The translations under genes were made by a program, and so were the position numbers. This document shows, in pieces, positions 22,546 through 34,015 of a stretch of DNA of 64,000 nt. Within the stretch, counting starts at the first letter, position 1, and the number at the start of each line of letters is the position of its first letter. This DNA comes from Eublepharis macularius (lineage: Eukaryota > Chordata > Lepidosauria > Squamata > Eublepharidae), in the NCBI RefSeq assembly GCF_028583425.1, contig NC_072801.1:63503766-63567765 (forward strand), read 5' to 3'. The notes under the pieces were generated by a model. The model had not been told where the DNA came from. It saw only the letters and a list, made by a program, of their open reading frames with translations, and made no database searches.

Positions 22546-22924
22546 GTCAAGACTTTTCCTACTGGTGGCCCAGTTTTGTGGCCATCATGCTATACCAGCT
22601 ATGACTTGGGTTGAAGGCTGGGTGTAAGGAACTTGGGTTGACAGGACATAGAAAGATGTACCATCTCTGGGAGGATTTGATGCTCTTTAACTGTGCAATC
22701 CTCTGCAGAGTTACTCCCATCTAATTCCATTGACTTAACTGGGTTTAGAGTGAGATAACTATGCACAGGATTGCACTCTAGTGAGAAAGAACACACCCAT
22801 CTCATTGCTGTGTCGACGGATTGGGGCGAGGGTGCCAGAACAACTCCTTGCTTGCCATTAGTGCCGTGGCTTAAAAACGACCAATGGAATTTGTAAGATG
22901 AGTGGTGAACACCTTGTTACTGTG

Positions 22925-23192
22925 GCTGGAATATTATTATTTATTTATTAACAACAATAATAATAATAACAACTGTGCTTATATACCACTCTTCTAGACA
23001 GATTAGTACCCTATTCAGAGTGATGAACAAAGTCAGTATCATTATAATTTCCACAATACAGCTGGAGAACAGGCTGAGATGAGCAGCTTACCAAGGCCAC
23101 CTGCTAAGCTCATGATAGTAGTGGGATTCAAACCAGCAGAGTGTTGATTTGCAGCCCAGCTACTTAACCACTATACTAAAACAGCTCTAAGA
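22925..23192 (-). repeat. tRNA-derived SINE, inverted copy
   Basis: Read on the minus strand it carries 'gctgggctgcaaatcaacac', 'ggtggccttggtaagctgct' and the tail with 'agtggtatataagcacagtt' and (TTA)n. It is the same family as the inner SINE at 18.3-18.5 kb and the copy at 52.9 kb. Confidence 0.65.
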
Positions 23193-23832
23193 TGATATTC
23201 CAAATAACTGTTAAAGCTGCTGTGAATAGTGTGGGTTCTTTTCTATATAAGTTAAAGCTTTATTCTGACATAGATTTTGAAGGCACAGGGCTTAAAATGA
23301 ATACCAAGTAGAGGCAGTTGCTGATCAGCGACTCTGTTCCTTTTAGGATGAAGTTACCATTATAATGGCTGATCTGTCCCCTCCATTCAGGTTACTTTTG
23401 GATTTTTCCCCTGGCTCTGATTTATCTTAGTGGGAGTGGTACAAGGGTAAGCTTGCAATGTCAATAAAAGTGGGGTAGGTCTGCAAAGATGCTCTGTATT
23501 AGCATAACAAATAGGTTACATTCTCTCTCTTCCTCTTAAGGAATTCAGGGCTATGCACATAGATTCTGTTCCCCTGCCTCAGCAATCCTGTAGGGAAGGC
23601 TAGATTGAGAGACATTGACTGTCTCCCAAAGACCTTCATAGCTAAAAGGGGATTTGAACCTAGGTCTCAGCAGTTGAAATCTAACACTTTCCCCACTGTC
23701 CCATGCTTGCTGCTGATTTGCCATTGGATGTGCCCCAGAATACTGCCATGTCGATCCAGACAAGTCCTTAGCCTACTGCATTTGAGTCCTGAAGTCTTGT
23801 TTTCAGTTTTGTGATCTCCATCTCTTGCAGCA

Positions 23833-25222
23833 ATGGAGGAGGCCAGCACTGTGGAGGAAGGAGAAGTGACCTCGGGGATGCAGTCCTTGGCAGTAGAAGA
23901 TGGGCCTGCCTCAGAGCTGACCACTCCCACAGAGGAACAAGAGGAGGCACCAGGAGAAGCAGAGGGGGAACATGCAGGAAAGGGAAGGGAATCCGCCGAG
24001 GACGATTGGTGTGTGCCCTGCAGTGATGAGGAGCTGGACTCCCCAGACAGCTGGATGCCTCCACCTGGGGAGATCCGGCGTCTCTATGAACTCATTGCTG
24101 ATCAGGGGACTTTGGAGATCCAGGCTGAAATTTTGCCCCGACGCAACCCCACCCCAGAGCCAGACAGTGAAGATGAGGATAAATCTGAGGGACAGCCTGA
24201 CAATCAGGAAGAAGAAGAAGAGGAAAAGTGAGAGCTTGTGTTTGGTATTTGAATTAAGGAACAGGAGGGAGGATCTGGAGGGAGGGCAGGAAGCCAATAC
24301 CAGGCAAGGCTGTGCTGATTCTAATTCTCTCTGTTTGCTCTAGGCCTCATGTGCCAACAGAGTTTGACTTCGATGATGAGCCTATCTCACCCAAAAGCTC
24401 CTTGATCGATCGCCGGAGAACCCCTGGTATGTGACAAAGGAAAGCCACACTTCCCTGCACTAACTCTCTCCTCTTCCAGAGGACTTGACATTTGCCAATT
24501 CTTGTCATATTCCAGAAGGCTCCACTTCCACCTTTACCTTAATTCACCCTGTGCTAACCTTCTTGTCCTTACTCCTGTTCCACAGTCCTGGCACTTGCCA
24601 TCCCCCCAACGCATTTATATCCCAGGAATCTTAGGTGAAGCCACGCTTCTCCACACCGGAGTTTGCTGTTCAAGTCACTCCAGGGGAAGTTTGGCTGGTA
24701 GAATTTGCTGCTGTTATACATAGTAGAGTAGAAAAGGGAGAAAGGCATGGCTGTGTGGGCCTGTGTGGGGGCATACTTTCAGGTCACTGAAGGGAAAACT
24801 AGGGAATGCCAGGCATATGCAGAATGTAAGAATATGGACTGCTGAGCCTAGTCGGGTCAACTGGAATGTGCAGCGAGATACATAATTACCTCCATTACAC
24901 AGACTAGGATGGAAGGCAGGCCTGAGCTGAGTTGTTTCCTAGTGATGCTTTGTGATCATGGTCTGAAAACCTCAGCCTCTCTGCTCATTGGCTCTTGTTG
25001 CCATGTCCACAAATCCTGATTTTTGTTTCATTTTCAGGGACTGCGGCTAAGAGCCAGAAGAGGGAGGCCCGCCTGGATAAGGTGTTGTCAGACATGAAGC
25101 GCCACAAAGTCTTAGAAGAACAGATTTTGAAGACTGGCAGGGACCTCTTTGACCTCGACTCAGATGACGTGCCCACTCCAAAACGGCCCCCAGGTCTTTT
25201 CTTGCGCCAGCGCAAATATTGA
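23833..25222 (+). CDS. PAGR1: PAGR1 (PA1), PTIP-associated subunit of KMT2C/KMT2D complexes
   Basis: Three coding exons, 23833-24227, 24344-24426 and 25038-25222, join to 220 aa (human 254). PAGR1 binds PTIP and the KMT2C/D (MLL3/4) H3K4 methyltransferase complex and acts in the nucleus. Hallmarks are the N-terminal EEGEVTSG and AVEDG, then [10 protein letters not shown] at about residue 59, [20 protein letters not shown] and LQAEILPRR, an acidic tract, [24 protein letters not shown], and the conserved C-terminal block with [19 protein letters not shown] and DLFDLDSDD, ending LRQRKY. The ATG lies two bases after a CTCTTGCAG acceptor, so a 5' untranslated exon is spliced upstream. The N-terminal acidic region is shorter than the mammalian one, which accounts for the length difference. 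Introns are phase 2 and phase 1 and join without conflict. Confidence 0.95.
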
Positions 25223-25409
25223 TTACAGTGAAGAAGAAGACAGGCTTTTGGACTTTGGGGGTGGGTGGGGAAAGGGAGCCAAGTGCTCTTGGGTTTTTGA
25301 ACGTAAACACAAATTAATACACGGCCACATGAAGGCAGGCGGTGTCTTGGTCTTTAGCTCCGATCCTGCACTGGCTGTGGGAAGAATTTACTTGGAGTTA
25401 TTCAGGAAT

Positions 25410-25415
25410 AATAAA
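25410..25415 (+). terminator. PAGR1: PAGR1 polyadenylation signal AATAAA
   Basis: A canonical AATAAA lies 188 bases after the PAGR1 stop, followed by T- and GT-rich sequence (gtttgttttttacttgctga), the usual downstream element. Confidence 0.65.
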
Positions 25416-25429
25416 TTTCCATGAGTTTG

Positions 25430-27072
25430 TTTTTTACTTGCTGATGTCTTTGATTTTGGGATGTTGTTTCTCCCCCCCCCCTCCCCACCAGAAATTGGTA
25501 ATGAAATAAAAGGTGGGGAAGGGCATCAGTCAAGAAAGTGGCACAAATAAGATGGATGGATGTTGTACATGCAATCCTTTCCTACCCTTCTCCACCGCCC
25601 CCCCTCAGGTTGAAGAGGAGAGACTGTCCCATTTTTCTTGCCTTGGTGGGAACTGCACATGCTAGAAAACCATTGTCTGTATTTCTAGTTGGCACAGGAA
25701 GAGCTCTTTGAAAGTTAAGGGCAGGAGGAGAAAGAAAGAAGCTGAGTCCATCCAGCATTGACAGCTGAATTCAGGAGGCTCTGAATTCTTTGTGGGGGGG
25801 AACGGTTTTAAATGTGCCTTTTGATTTTTTTTAATCCTTTGCCACAGTTTGCCAGAACGGTGATTTAAAAAAACAAAGCTATCTTGGGAACTTATGGAGG
25901 ACTAAACTATTTTTTTGTCTTCCCTTAAACATAAAATTAAAAAATGGCATTATTTTTTAGCAAAAATTGGCAAAGGGCAAAGAAATGACTCTGCAGACGG
26001 TGGTGGAAGTATAAACTCTGAGCCATGCTTGTGCCACCAGCAAAAAGAAGGGTGCAAATGCAAGCAGAAAGACACGTCTGCTTTCATAGAGCAGTATTTG
26101 GGAGATGATACACAAAACCCTGTTGTTCAAGACGTTCACAGTGCATGCCTAGACCTCCAGGGATATGCCCTTCCCGGATGTTACTGACCTGTTCATTACC
26201 ATTAGAAGCCTTTCCTCAGGCTGGAATTTTTAAAGTATTCACTTTCTGAGATGTGATGTCTGTGATCTGGTGATCTTTGGGTTAAAAATTTGGCCATCTT
26301 GAGATTTATTGTATGAGCAATTATTTGTTTTGTTCTAGGGTCTGTGGTGCTGCTCTAATTTAAAAAATCAGGTTAATTATGATAAAAAAGATTCAGAACA
26401 TATGCTGCAAAACAAAACAAGGATAGAGCAAAAATGAGGGGGGAGTCTACTGATTTTATTGGACTACAGATTAATTTGCAGGAATCTGGAGGACTAAATC
26501 CCACCACACGAACTTTGCAATACAGATATAGGATAGAAATTAACAAAGGATCACAAGACAGGTTGAGACATCATGTTTAACTGGTCTTGCTTCTCCCTCA
26601 ACATTTCCCCCCAAAAACAGAAGTCCATGATACTGAAACCATTGGCTTAGAGGGCTTTGATGGATCTTGGAAGCACCTGCAACTGAACCAGCCCCTGAAA
26701 GATTAGACCCAGAGAACTGGCCATAAGGACCCATCCAGATTGGTGCACCAGAAGCAGAAAGCAATCCAGATACACATGTCCAAAAGAGCTGCAGTACAGG
26801 TCACAGCATAATTTTGAGAGAGAAAAACACACACATCCATGGCCCATTTCACGGTGCTTCCCTGTGCTGGCCTTACATCAGATGCAGAACCTCTAAAGGG
26901 TGTGGGGTTCCTCCCCCTCTAGCTCAATATGCACAGTGGTGAAAATAAGAATATGCATACCAAGGCAGTAACAGCAGAGGCTTCGATGATTGTGTGGAGC
27001 AGCAAACACCAGTAGATAAGGGTGGCATTGAGGACATTTTCCTGGCTGCAGCGCCTGTTTCCAGGCAGGCAC
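25430..27072. other. Intergenic between PAGR1 and ASPHD1 3' ends (convergent)
   Basis: PAGR1 and ASPHD1 transcribe toward each other here. No further exon is recognised. The ASPHD1 3' UTR must fall at the right side; the nearest minus-strand AATAAA is at 26460-26455, which would give a UTR of about 600 bases, but this is only a candidate. Confidence 0.45.
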
Positions 27073-30057
27073 CTATCGGCCTGGAGCAAAGATATAGTCT
27101 AGAGCCTGACGCTCAGGTCCTGCCACATTGGGGTGCCAGAGGTCAACAATAAAAATCACCCGTGGCCCATCGGTCGGAGAACCTGTAATAAATATGGTTA
27201 GAATTACCATCTGGTATGTGCAGCACAAACTGTATAGCATACTTTTACAATTGTCATCTTGAGGTAGTCTTGCAAATTCTGGGTGAGGTATGTCCAGTTT
27301 TACAATAGGTCAGGGCATCCCCAAGACCGCGGGGTCTACTGGGGGGAGTGGAGGGAGGGCCAGGTGAGCAGTGATGTTGGGGGGGGCATGGCCAGGCTGC
27401 TCCCAGAACTGATCACTCCCAACTCGGCAAGGAGGCTCTATTGGCCAACCCTGTGGCTCAGGACAGTACCTTCCCTAACCCTCCTTGGCCCTCACTGACC
27501 TTGGACAGCAGGCCTTTTTGGCATTAGCCTAGGGCAGAGCATAAGGGGAAGAGGCCCACACGAGAAGCCTAATCCCACCAGTTCCTCATGCCCCACAAAG
27601 CCCTACGCACCTCTGGGGGCATTGGATGAGCCTCTGGGTGCTCTGCCCCGGCTGCTTCTTTAAAAAGCAAGCCCCAGGTGAGCCAAAGCAGATGGGCCAG
27701 ACTTCTGCATGATCAGGGCAAAGGAGCTTGGGGGGAGACAGAGTGTTGTGGGTGAGGCTGAATCTCTCGGCATCAACTCAGGCATTTCCAAAGGCTGGGA
27801 TTGAAAAGATGCAGGAGGGTGTGGTGGTCCTGGGCTCTGACCCAAGAGAGTCAGATCCTGACAATTTCCATGTTTGAAGTGGTGGTATGTTCCCCCTGTT
27901 TTACAAAGTTGGAAACTGTGGCTGCAAACGGACAACTTGCTACCCCCTGCAGACATTTTCCCCCCCAAGTGAAGCTTGAGCCCAGGTCTCTTGGTGACGT
28001 CGTTGAGCCTTTCCAAGCCTGCTGCCTGTTCCGTCTTACCATTGTGTGCTGTTGTGTGCAAGAAGGAGTCGTCTACTAAGAGGCAGTAGCCTTCTGACCA
28101 GCACTGTGGCTCACCACCCACTACCAGCTCACAACTGGATGGCACCTTCAGCCCTGGAAGAGGAGCAAAGAGGAGGGGTTTAAAAGAAGGTGCCCTGAAT
28201 ACAATTTCTTTGTTACCTCTTCACAAAGTGGACCGGTGTGGAAAAAATAATTGCAGACACAACTGTTTACATAAAGGACTCCCAGAATTTTTGACAAGGG
28301 AAACTCAAATTGTTCAAAGGCAGTCAGCGCACAAAGATTATTGTGCATGAATGTGTTGGTTTTGCACACTGTGTTGTGATCCTCTTATTTTGCGAAGGCC
28401 GGGGGTGGGGGCGGGTTCTTACTTGCAAATGTCAGAACAGGAAGGAGATGTGTGGGTGAGGCGTACCTGAGCACTGTGGGTAAGGGGGAACCTAGAGATT
28501 AGGAAGGAGAGCACAGGTGGCCCCCGAGGGCCTTGGAAGTGTTTGCAAGCTGGGACCTTTTGTAGATGTTGCATGTTTCCCCATGTATCTGAGGAGTAAA
28601 ATTAAGTTTGAAGAAGAACAAAGGATCTAAACATCTGGATGCGACCATCATGGAAGTCATCAGAAAAATGAACAAGTATATTGTGGCATAAATGTTCACA
28701 GATTAGAATCTGGTTCCTCAGGTGCATGGTGTGCGTCTTGGAACTGGTCAATATGATTGCAATGGAGTAACGGCTATAAAAGTTTGCGGAATTTCAGAAA
28801 GCAAAAAAAGGTCTATTTACCCATCCATCCCATCTACTCCTAGTAATCAATACTATAGCACTTTTCATTTACAAACTACTTTCCCATTGTGAATTGAGTT
28901 CAGCCTCACAACAACCCTGTAGTATAGGTCATTCTAATACCTATTTTGCGAAGGGCAACAGAGGCTATAAACTAGCAGTGTGGCCAAAGCCACAGAGTTT
29001 GCCTATGGGACAGGAAGGACTTGAACCCAAGTTTCCCAGACTCAAGGCCAGCCTCAAGCCAGCAGAGCAGATTAGACAGAGGGCTTACTTTGCTGTAAAA
29101 GGACCTAAGGAGAGTGCCCACTTCTGCTCTTTAAACAGAAAAGTCCCCTCTCCTGCTTAAAGAGAAGTTCAACAACTGGACCACAGAAACACCCCAGAAG
29201 GAAGATTGCAATATGACAAGCTTTCACAAACAGACACGCCCACTCAAGCCCTTTCCCCTCCAAGCTCCCCCACCTCACTGCCCCTCTAGCATCTACTCAC
29301 CTAGATGACATCGCACTCTGGTATTGGTTGGCCCGTAAGTCCCTGGTAGCACGGTTCCAGGCTGCAAGACGCTAAAGCAAGCGTTTCCAAAACGGTTGGC
29401 GCTTACAAAGGTACGTAGCGCACTGAGTGCCCGGTAGGTCCATGGGCAGCTGCGACAGTTCTGTGCCATGCACTCCCCCTGCCGGTAGAGGTAATAGCTA
29501 TGCCAGCCAGGGTTTGCATTGATTGTCCATCCCCGCGGTATTGGAGTTCCAGGTGCAAAATCCCATGCGATGCCCTCAAATTCACGCAAGATAGCTGCAA
29601 AACTGAGTTCGAGGATCTCTACATCATGGCGCTGGGACTCCCGAGGGAAGTAGGGGGCAGAGGGCAAATCAGGGAGATAGAAGGTGCTGGGTTTCTGGAT
29701 AGCAAGACGTTCCCCCAACTGATAATGGGCCTGGTCTCGGATGCCTTTGTGTAGCCGGTTCATGCCAGACCACGAGTAGCGCTTGGCATAATCTCGCAGG
29801 CTGCGATACAGACGCTGGTTTACGGCATCACCCCTGAGGGCACGGCGAGGGCATCGTTCCTCTGTTGGCACTCCCTGCTGGTGAGACGCAGGGGCTGCCT
29901 GCCCACTCCCTACCCGGTAGCAATACCAGATAAACAGCAAAGCCAGGGAACCCAGGATAGCTATGGTGGGCTCTGGCCGGGGACGCCAAGATGATGTGTC
30001 AGGGAGGAGTGGCGAAAGGAGGCCATGGAGCCCCCAGTCTGCCATGATACTGGGCAT
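27073..30057 (-). CDS. ASPHD1: ASPHD1, aspartate beta-hydroxylase domain protein 1
   Basis: Three exons, 30057-29301, 28153-28040 and 27182-27073, join to 326 aa (human 390). The family carries an aspartyl/asparaginyl beta-hydroxylase fold (2-oxoglutarate and iron dependent). The ASPHD1 substrate is not established. A single hydrophobic segment at about residues 31-47 ([17 protein letters not shown]) after a short N-terminus suggests a type II membrane protein. The catalytic-type domain runs from about 145 to the end: [15 protein letters not shown] carries His251 and [15 protein letters not shown] carries His285, matching the two iron-ligand histidines of ASPH. The [14 protein letters not shown] block follows. 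An in-frame ATG four codons downstream (30045) is an alternative start; I kept 30057 as the longer one. Transcribed divergently from SEZ6L2, as in mammals. Confidence 0.94.
28655..28745 (+). repeat. Dispersed repeat, 'ttattgtagcataa' family, in ASPHD1 intron 1
   Basis: It contains 'tattgtggcataaatgttca' and 'cctcaggtgcatgg', matching in order the copies at about 9430 and 46920. Confidence 0.4.
28860..29065 (+). repeat. Ancient MIR-like SINE remnant
   Basis: The order 'cctcacaacaaccctgtagt', 'attttgcgaagggcaacaga' and 'ggacttgaacccaagtttcc' follows the MIR consensus layout. It lies in ASPHD1 intron 1. Confidence 0.45.
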
Positions 30058-31169
30058 CTTCAGGCAGCCTCAGAGCATCCCATGAGCATCTGCCCTGTTT
30101 GGCCCTCTCATGCCGTAGCGCTCTCCAGACTCACCTGGTGCCCTTCTAACCCGTTGCACTGCGAGGGGTGCTGCATTTTCAGCTGCTGCACTGATTTGCT
30201 CCTCCTCGCATCTTTACTACGGCTTTGTTTCTGGCTTCAAGCACCATTGACTCAGCCTCTCCTTGATCATTTTCATTGCTACCGCGTCCCCCTGTTGCCA
30301 TGTTCTCTCTGCTCCATTGCTGTATTCTGTCACCAAATCTCCCCATTTCCCTCTGCAGATCCGATCTTGGTTACATCTCCCCTCTTTGAATTTTCAGTCT
30401 TTCTTCCTCTGCCCCAATGACTCACTCTTCCCTCCTTGTTCCACCAATTTTTCTCCACCCCAGATTATACCTTCTTTCCTCTAGGTTTTTATTCCCTCCA
30501 TCCCATGTAACCCCTAATCTGTCTCAGCCTCTTTACTTGTCCATTTTCCCAGGGATTCCATTTTTTGATACTGTTGTCTACCTTCTATGTTGCCAGGTTG
30601 TCTGTTCACGGCCGGTTTTCCCCTCTTCTCTGTTTATCACTTGGTCTACCTCTCACTCTTCAATTGCTCTGTGCCTTTCATTGCACGTATTCCTGCCAGA
30701 GACATCCGGAAAAGATTAGGATGATAACACCCCCCCCCCACCCGCACACACTTCCATCCACCACTGGCTTCATCCCTCCCTTTGACGTCGGGCTCCTTCC
30801 TCGTATCAGCACCAGAAGAGGCTGCGCTGCAGAAATAGCCACCCCCACAACAGATAGCTGCTGCATCTTGCACTGGGCAAGAACTCTTGAATAAACAGCT
30901 GTCCCCCCCCCCCAAGTGATTGTATTAAAACACGTAAGAAATGGAACATGTCAGCAAAGGACAGATCAAGGGTCCCCCTCATCTGCTTGTCACTCATTCC
31001 ATGGGGGTGCATGAACTGCAGAACTGATTCTGCTGCTTTGCAGTCAGGGGAAATGCTGCCAGCCAGGGCCTGCCTTGGGCGAGTCTCCCCCTCCCCAGGT
31101 CAGGTCACAGCAAGCATGGGCTCACTCATCAGCTCCACCTCTCCCACTGATATCTAGGAGGTAATCCCT

Positions 31170-31285
31170 GCCCCCTAGCAACCTCCTTCCTTAGCAACTG
31201 GCCTAACGACCCCGCATCTAGCAACAACTCCACCCAAACAGTCACCTTGAAACCTGCCCCCTCCATCAATCACTGTAGCAACCAT
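31170..31285. promoter_or_regulatory. Cluster of RFX-type half-sites (AGCAAC), cluster A
   Basis: Four copies of 'tagcaac' occur in about 110 bases (near 31176, 31192, 31219 and 31276), three of them followed by a C- or A-rich spacer. AGCAAC matches the RGYAAC half of the X-box bound by RFX factors. No full GTNRCC partner is seen at consensus spacing, so function is speculative. Confidence 0.35.
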
Positions 31286-31336
31286 TTCCCAGGTTCCGCC
31301 CCCCCCAGCTTCCTCCTCTCACCTATCTTCCACCAT

Positions 31337-31554
31337 TAGGGTTGCCAGCCTCCAGGTAGTGGCTGGAGATCTCCCAGAATTACAACTGGTCTCCAGGCCA
31401 CAGAGATCAGTTCACTTGGAGAAAACGGCTACGTTTGGGGGTGGGCTCTATGGAATTATGCCATGCCAAGGTCCTTTCCCCCCCAAACCCCACTTTCTCC
31501 AGGTTTCACCTCCCAGATCTCCAGGAATTTCCCAACTTGGAGCTGGCAACCCTA
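31337..31554 (+). mobile_element. hAT-type MITE, TAGGGTTGCCA family, with target duplication
   Basis: Terminal inverted repeats TAGGGTTGCCAGCCTCCAGG and the inverse ending CTGGCAACCCTA bound a 218-bp non-coding element. The flanking 8-bp direct repeat tccaccat (31329-31336 and 31555-31562) is exact. Eight-bp duplications are the hallmark of hAT transposition. Relatives occur at about 19.7, 32.9, 39.3, 39.7, 45.8, 61.1 and 63.7 kb. Confidence 0.8.
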
Positions 31555-31821
31555 TCCACCATTCCAGCAAGGAGTCACTCCAAGTAACCATGGGAGATGG
31601 GTCACTCAGATTGGCTTCCTTATGATTTCCCAGGGCAGCTCCTCCCACACGCTGCATGAACAATCTTAACTCTAGCAATGCCCAATTATCCTTCCCAATA
31701 CTTTTGCCTCTCTCCTTGGGGGGTACCCAACTATCAAGTCATGGCCAACATGTTTTTCTTAACTACACCTAGCAGCCCCTTTAAAAACCAAAATATGTAG
31801 CCACGTTGGCCCGTGGTAGCT

Positions 31822-32905
31822 CCCAGTTACATTAGCAAGAATCCTATATAATTTCCTAGCAACCCTCTCCAAACAAATCCTTCATCCAACAGCTTTGCTA
31901 CCAGTTCCCACCCCCACCAACTTCACAGTCTGTACTTGAGCAAACATCTTAGTGTCTGGCCCATAACAACAACCACTCTAGACATATTTTCTAAAAATAC
32001 CCACCATTTTAGGGGGGGGGGGAATTGGTGGCTATGTTGTTCCATAGCAAAATTCAAAAGCAAAAATCATATAATGCCTTTTATTAAGATGAATTACAAT
32101 ATAACACCACACAGCATACAAGCTTCACTGGCTCCCCGTGGAATTCCGGATCCGTTTCAAGGTGTTGGTTTTAACCTTTAAAGCCCTAAATGGATTGGGA
32201 CCAGCATACCTGAGGGACCGTCTCTCCCCGTATGTGCCCCGGAGAGCACTTCGTTCAGCGGGTAAGAACTTACTGGTGATCCCTAGCCCTAGGGAGGCTC
32301 GTTTGGCCTCAACCAGGGCCAGGGCCTTTTCGGTCCTGGCCCCAACCCAGTGGAACTCTCTGTCTGAGGACACTCGGGCCCACCAGGATCTTGTATCATT
32401 TTGGCAGGCCTGCAAGATGGAGATGTTCCACCAGGCTTACGGTTGAGGCCGGCGTCAAGAGCCTTCCACCGGTCTCCAGTATTTGAGTACAGCTCATGTG
32501 TCTGTCTGTCTCCTCTTTGTATGCTGGGGGCAGGAATGCGTAGCCAACGATATCAGGTTTTTGAATATATATAATTTTAATTGCTGCATTTTATTGTAGA
32601 ATCTGCTATGTAATTGTATTTTATGACTGTTGTACCCCATCCTGAGCCCACTTGTGGGGAGGGCAGGTTAAACACCGAATAAACTAAACTAAACTAAACT
32701 TCTGAGTTCTTCAGAATTCTTCATCAGTGTGTATGTTAAACATACCCCCCCCCCAAGAGGGGGGACTAGTGTTGCCAACATCCAGTAGGACCTGGAGACT
32801 GTGAAGTTGGAGGGGATGGGAACTGGTAGCAAAGCTGTTGGATGAAGGATTTGTTTGGAGAGGGTTGCTAGGAAATTATATAGGATTCTTGCTAACGTAA
32901 CTGGA
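31822..32905. repeat. Pair of inverted about-110-bp segments around a LINE fragment
   Basis: The segment at about 31822-31935 ('aatcctatataatttcctag', 'tccttcatccaacagctttg') recurs inverted at about 32795-32905, nearly identical over about 110 bases. The 860 bases between include an L2-like LINE 3' end. The arms do not carry recognisable transposon ends. Confidence 0.65.
32118..32700 (+). mobile_element. LINE 3' end with reverse-transcriptase ORF C-terminus (L2/CR1 group)
   Basis: One open frame encodes the conserved end of ORF2: HWLPVEFRIRFKVLVLTFKA and GLGPAYLRDRLSPYVP, then LAPTQWNSLSEDTR. This is the typical 'LHWLPV...FKAL' tail of L2/CR1-type LINEs. A 3' UTR follows, ending in 'gagggcaggttaaacaccga' and a short (aaact)n tail at about 32677-32700. 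The copy is 5'-truncated, as LINE insertions usually are. The frame is open for about 100 codons, suggesting a fairly young insertion. Confidence 0.75.
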
Positions 32906-33075
32906 AGATGCCGTGGGCATCTCCAGATCAGTTCCCCTGGAGACAGTGGCTGCTTTGGAGGGTGCACTCTATGGCATTATACCCTGCTAAGTTCCCTCCC
33001 CACCCCAAACCCTGCCCCTTGGGGTCCATCCCCAAATCTCCAGGAATTTCCCAAACTGGAGCTGGCAACCCTACT
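32765..33075 (+). mobile_element. hAT-type MITE, TAGGGTTGCCA family (interrupted copy)
   Basis: The left end 'agtgttgccaacatccagta' (about 32769) is followed by unrelated sequence that includes one inverted 110-bp segment. The MITE body resumes at about 32914 ('catctccagatcagttcccc') and ends 'ggagctggcaaccctac' at about 33073. Confidence 0.6.
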
Positions 33076-33889
33076 CAGGATATGATCTTGAGTTCATTTT
33101 AGAAGTCTGTGTAGAAGAATACTTTCCAACACTCCCAGATAACTTTTAGGCAAGGATGGCTGGCGGGCCTGAAGGGAGAGGATCACTGGGACTAATTGCA
33201 TTTTGAAAAAATTAGTTGTTTTTAAGCTCTTTGCTTTCAGGAAATCCTCTCTGCATGTCGGAGGACTGGAGGCAGCTTCCTGGAGTGTATGCTCAGGCCA
33301 GGTTCATACATGCAGGGAAGTGAGATGGGAATGAGATGGCAGAGATCTGCTGACAAGAGAGGGGAAGGATTAGAAAAGACTGTACCGCTTCAGACTACTG
33401 ATCCCATTTTGTAATGCTTTTCCTCCGCTCAATTTTCCCTGCAAACAGCAAAATAGCAGAGCAAGAGAGGAGGTAGAATACTCTCCTTCCTGTTCTATTT
33501 TTCTGTTTTCATTGATTTTTTTTGTTAAATGAAGAAACACTCAAAGAGTCTGAAGTGTACAGTCCATTAAAATGCCTGAGCCTTATACCACCTTGTTGCC
33601 ATACCGCTAGCACGTGCCTGTGAATCTGGCCTCAAGCTGACGTGCCATTAAGACCTCACGGCTGCCTTAGAAAAACTGCCCCACTCGCCCATAACTGCAT
33701 GCTATAGGAAGAAGGTTTGTCATGGTGGGAAAGTTTCTGTACTTCGGCTGACCTTCATATGGAGGAACTCCTGATAAGCTTCTAAGGAAACTCCAAATTC
33801 CATGGAACAGAGCCTGGGGGGGGGGAACACAACCCCTCAGGACCTTGCACATAGCACTGAGCCCCATAACTCTGCCCATCCCATCCCTG

Positions 33890-34015
33890 AAAATAGCAAC
33901 CTCCCTGTGAATCGCCCTTAGCAACTTCCTTGCAAGCCTCTGGTACCTTCCTTAGCAACCGCCTGGCAACCCCACCGCCTCCCTTAGCAACCATCCTCCC
34001 ATAGTAACGGTTGTG
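33890..34015. promoter_or_regulatory. Cluster of RFX-type half-sites (AGCAAC), cluster B
   Basis: Within about 120 bases there are four AGCAAC copies plus one GGCAAC and one AGTAAC, all on the plus strand, several within 'ccttagcaac'. They fit the RGYAAC half of the X-box. The repeated context may be a degenerate minisatellite rather than a selected regulatory cluster. Confidence 0.35.

Larger units (their letters stand above)
20600..23830. other. PAGR1 upstream region: probable 5' UTR intron filled with repeats
   Basis: The PAGR1 coding exon starts directly after a splice acceptor, so a 5' exon must lie upstream, most likely near 20.3-20.9 kb. I cannot choose its donor. A good GTAAG at about 20837 falls in a dispersed repeat. 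The interval holds two copies of the 'gagctttcgagagtca' repeat family (about 20890-20985 and 21590-21660), an old MIR-like segment at about 22430-22545 and an inverted SINE at about 22930-23190. Confidence 0.45.

Noticed and set aside
27660-28145. 161-codon minus-strand frame at ASPHD1 exon 2, read as one long exon
   Set aside because: Only 28153-28040 matches the family. A GTAAG donor follows AAT-G and the remainder is intron; the true continuation is the 27182-27073 exon.
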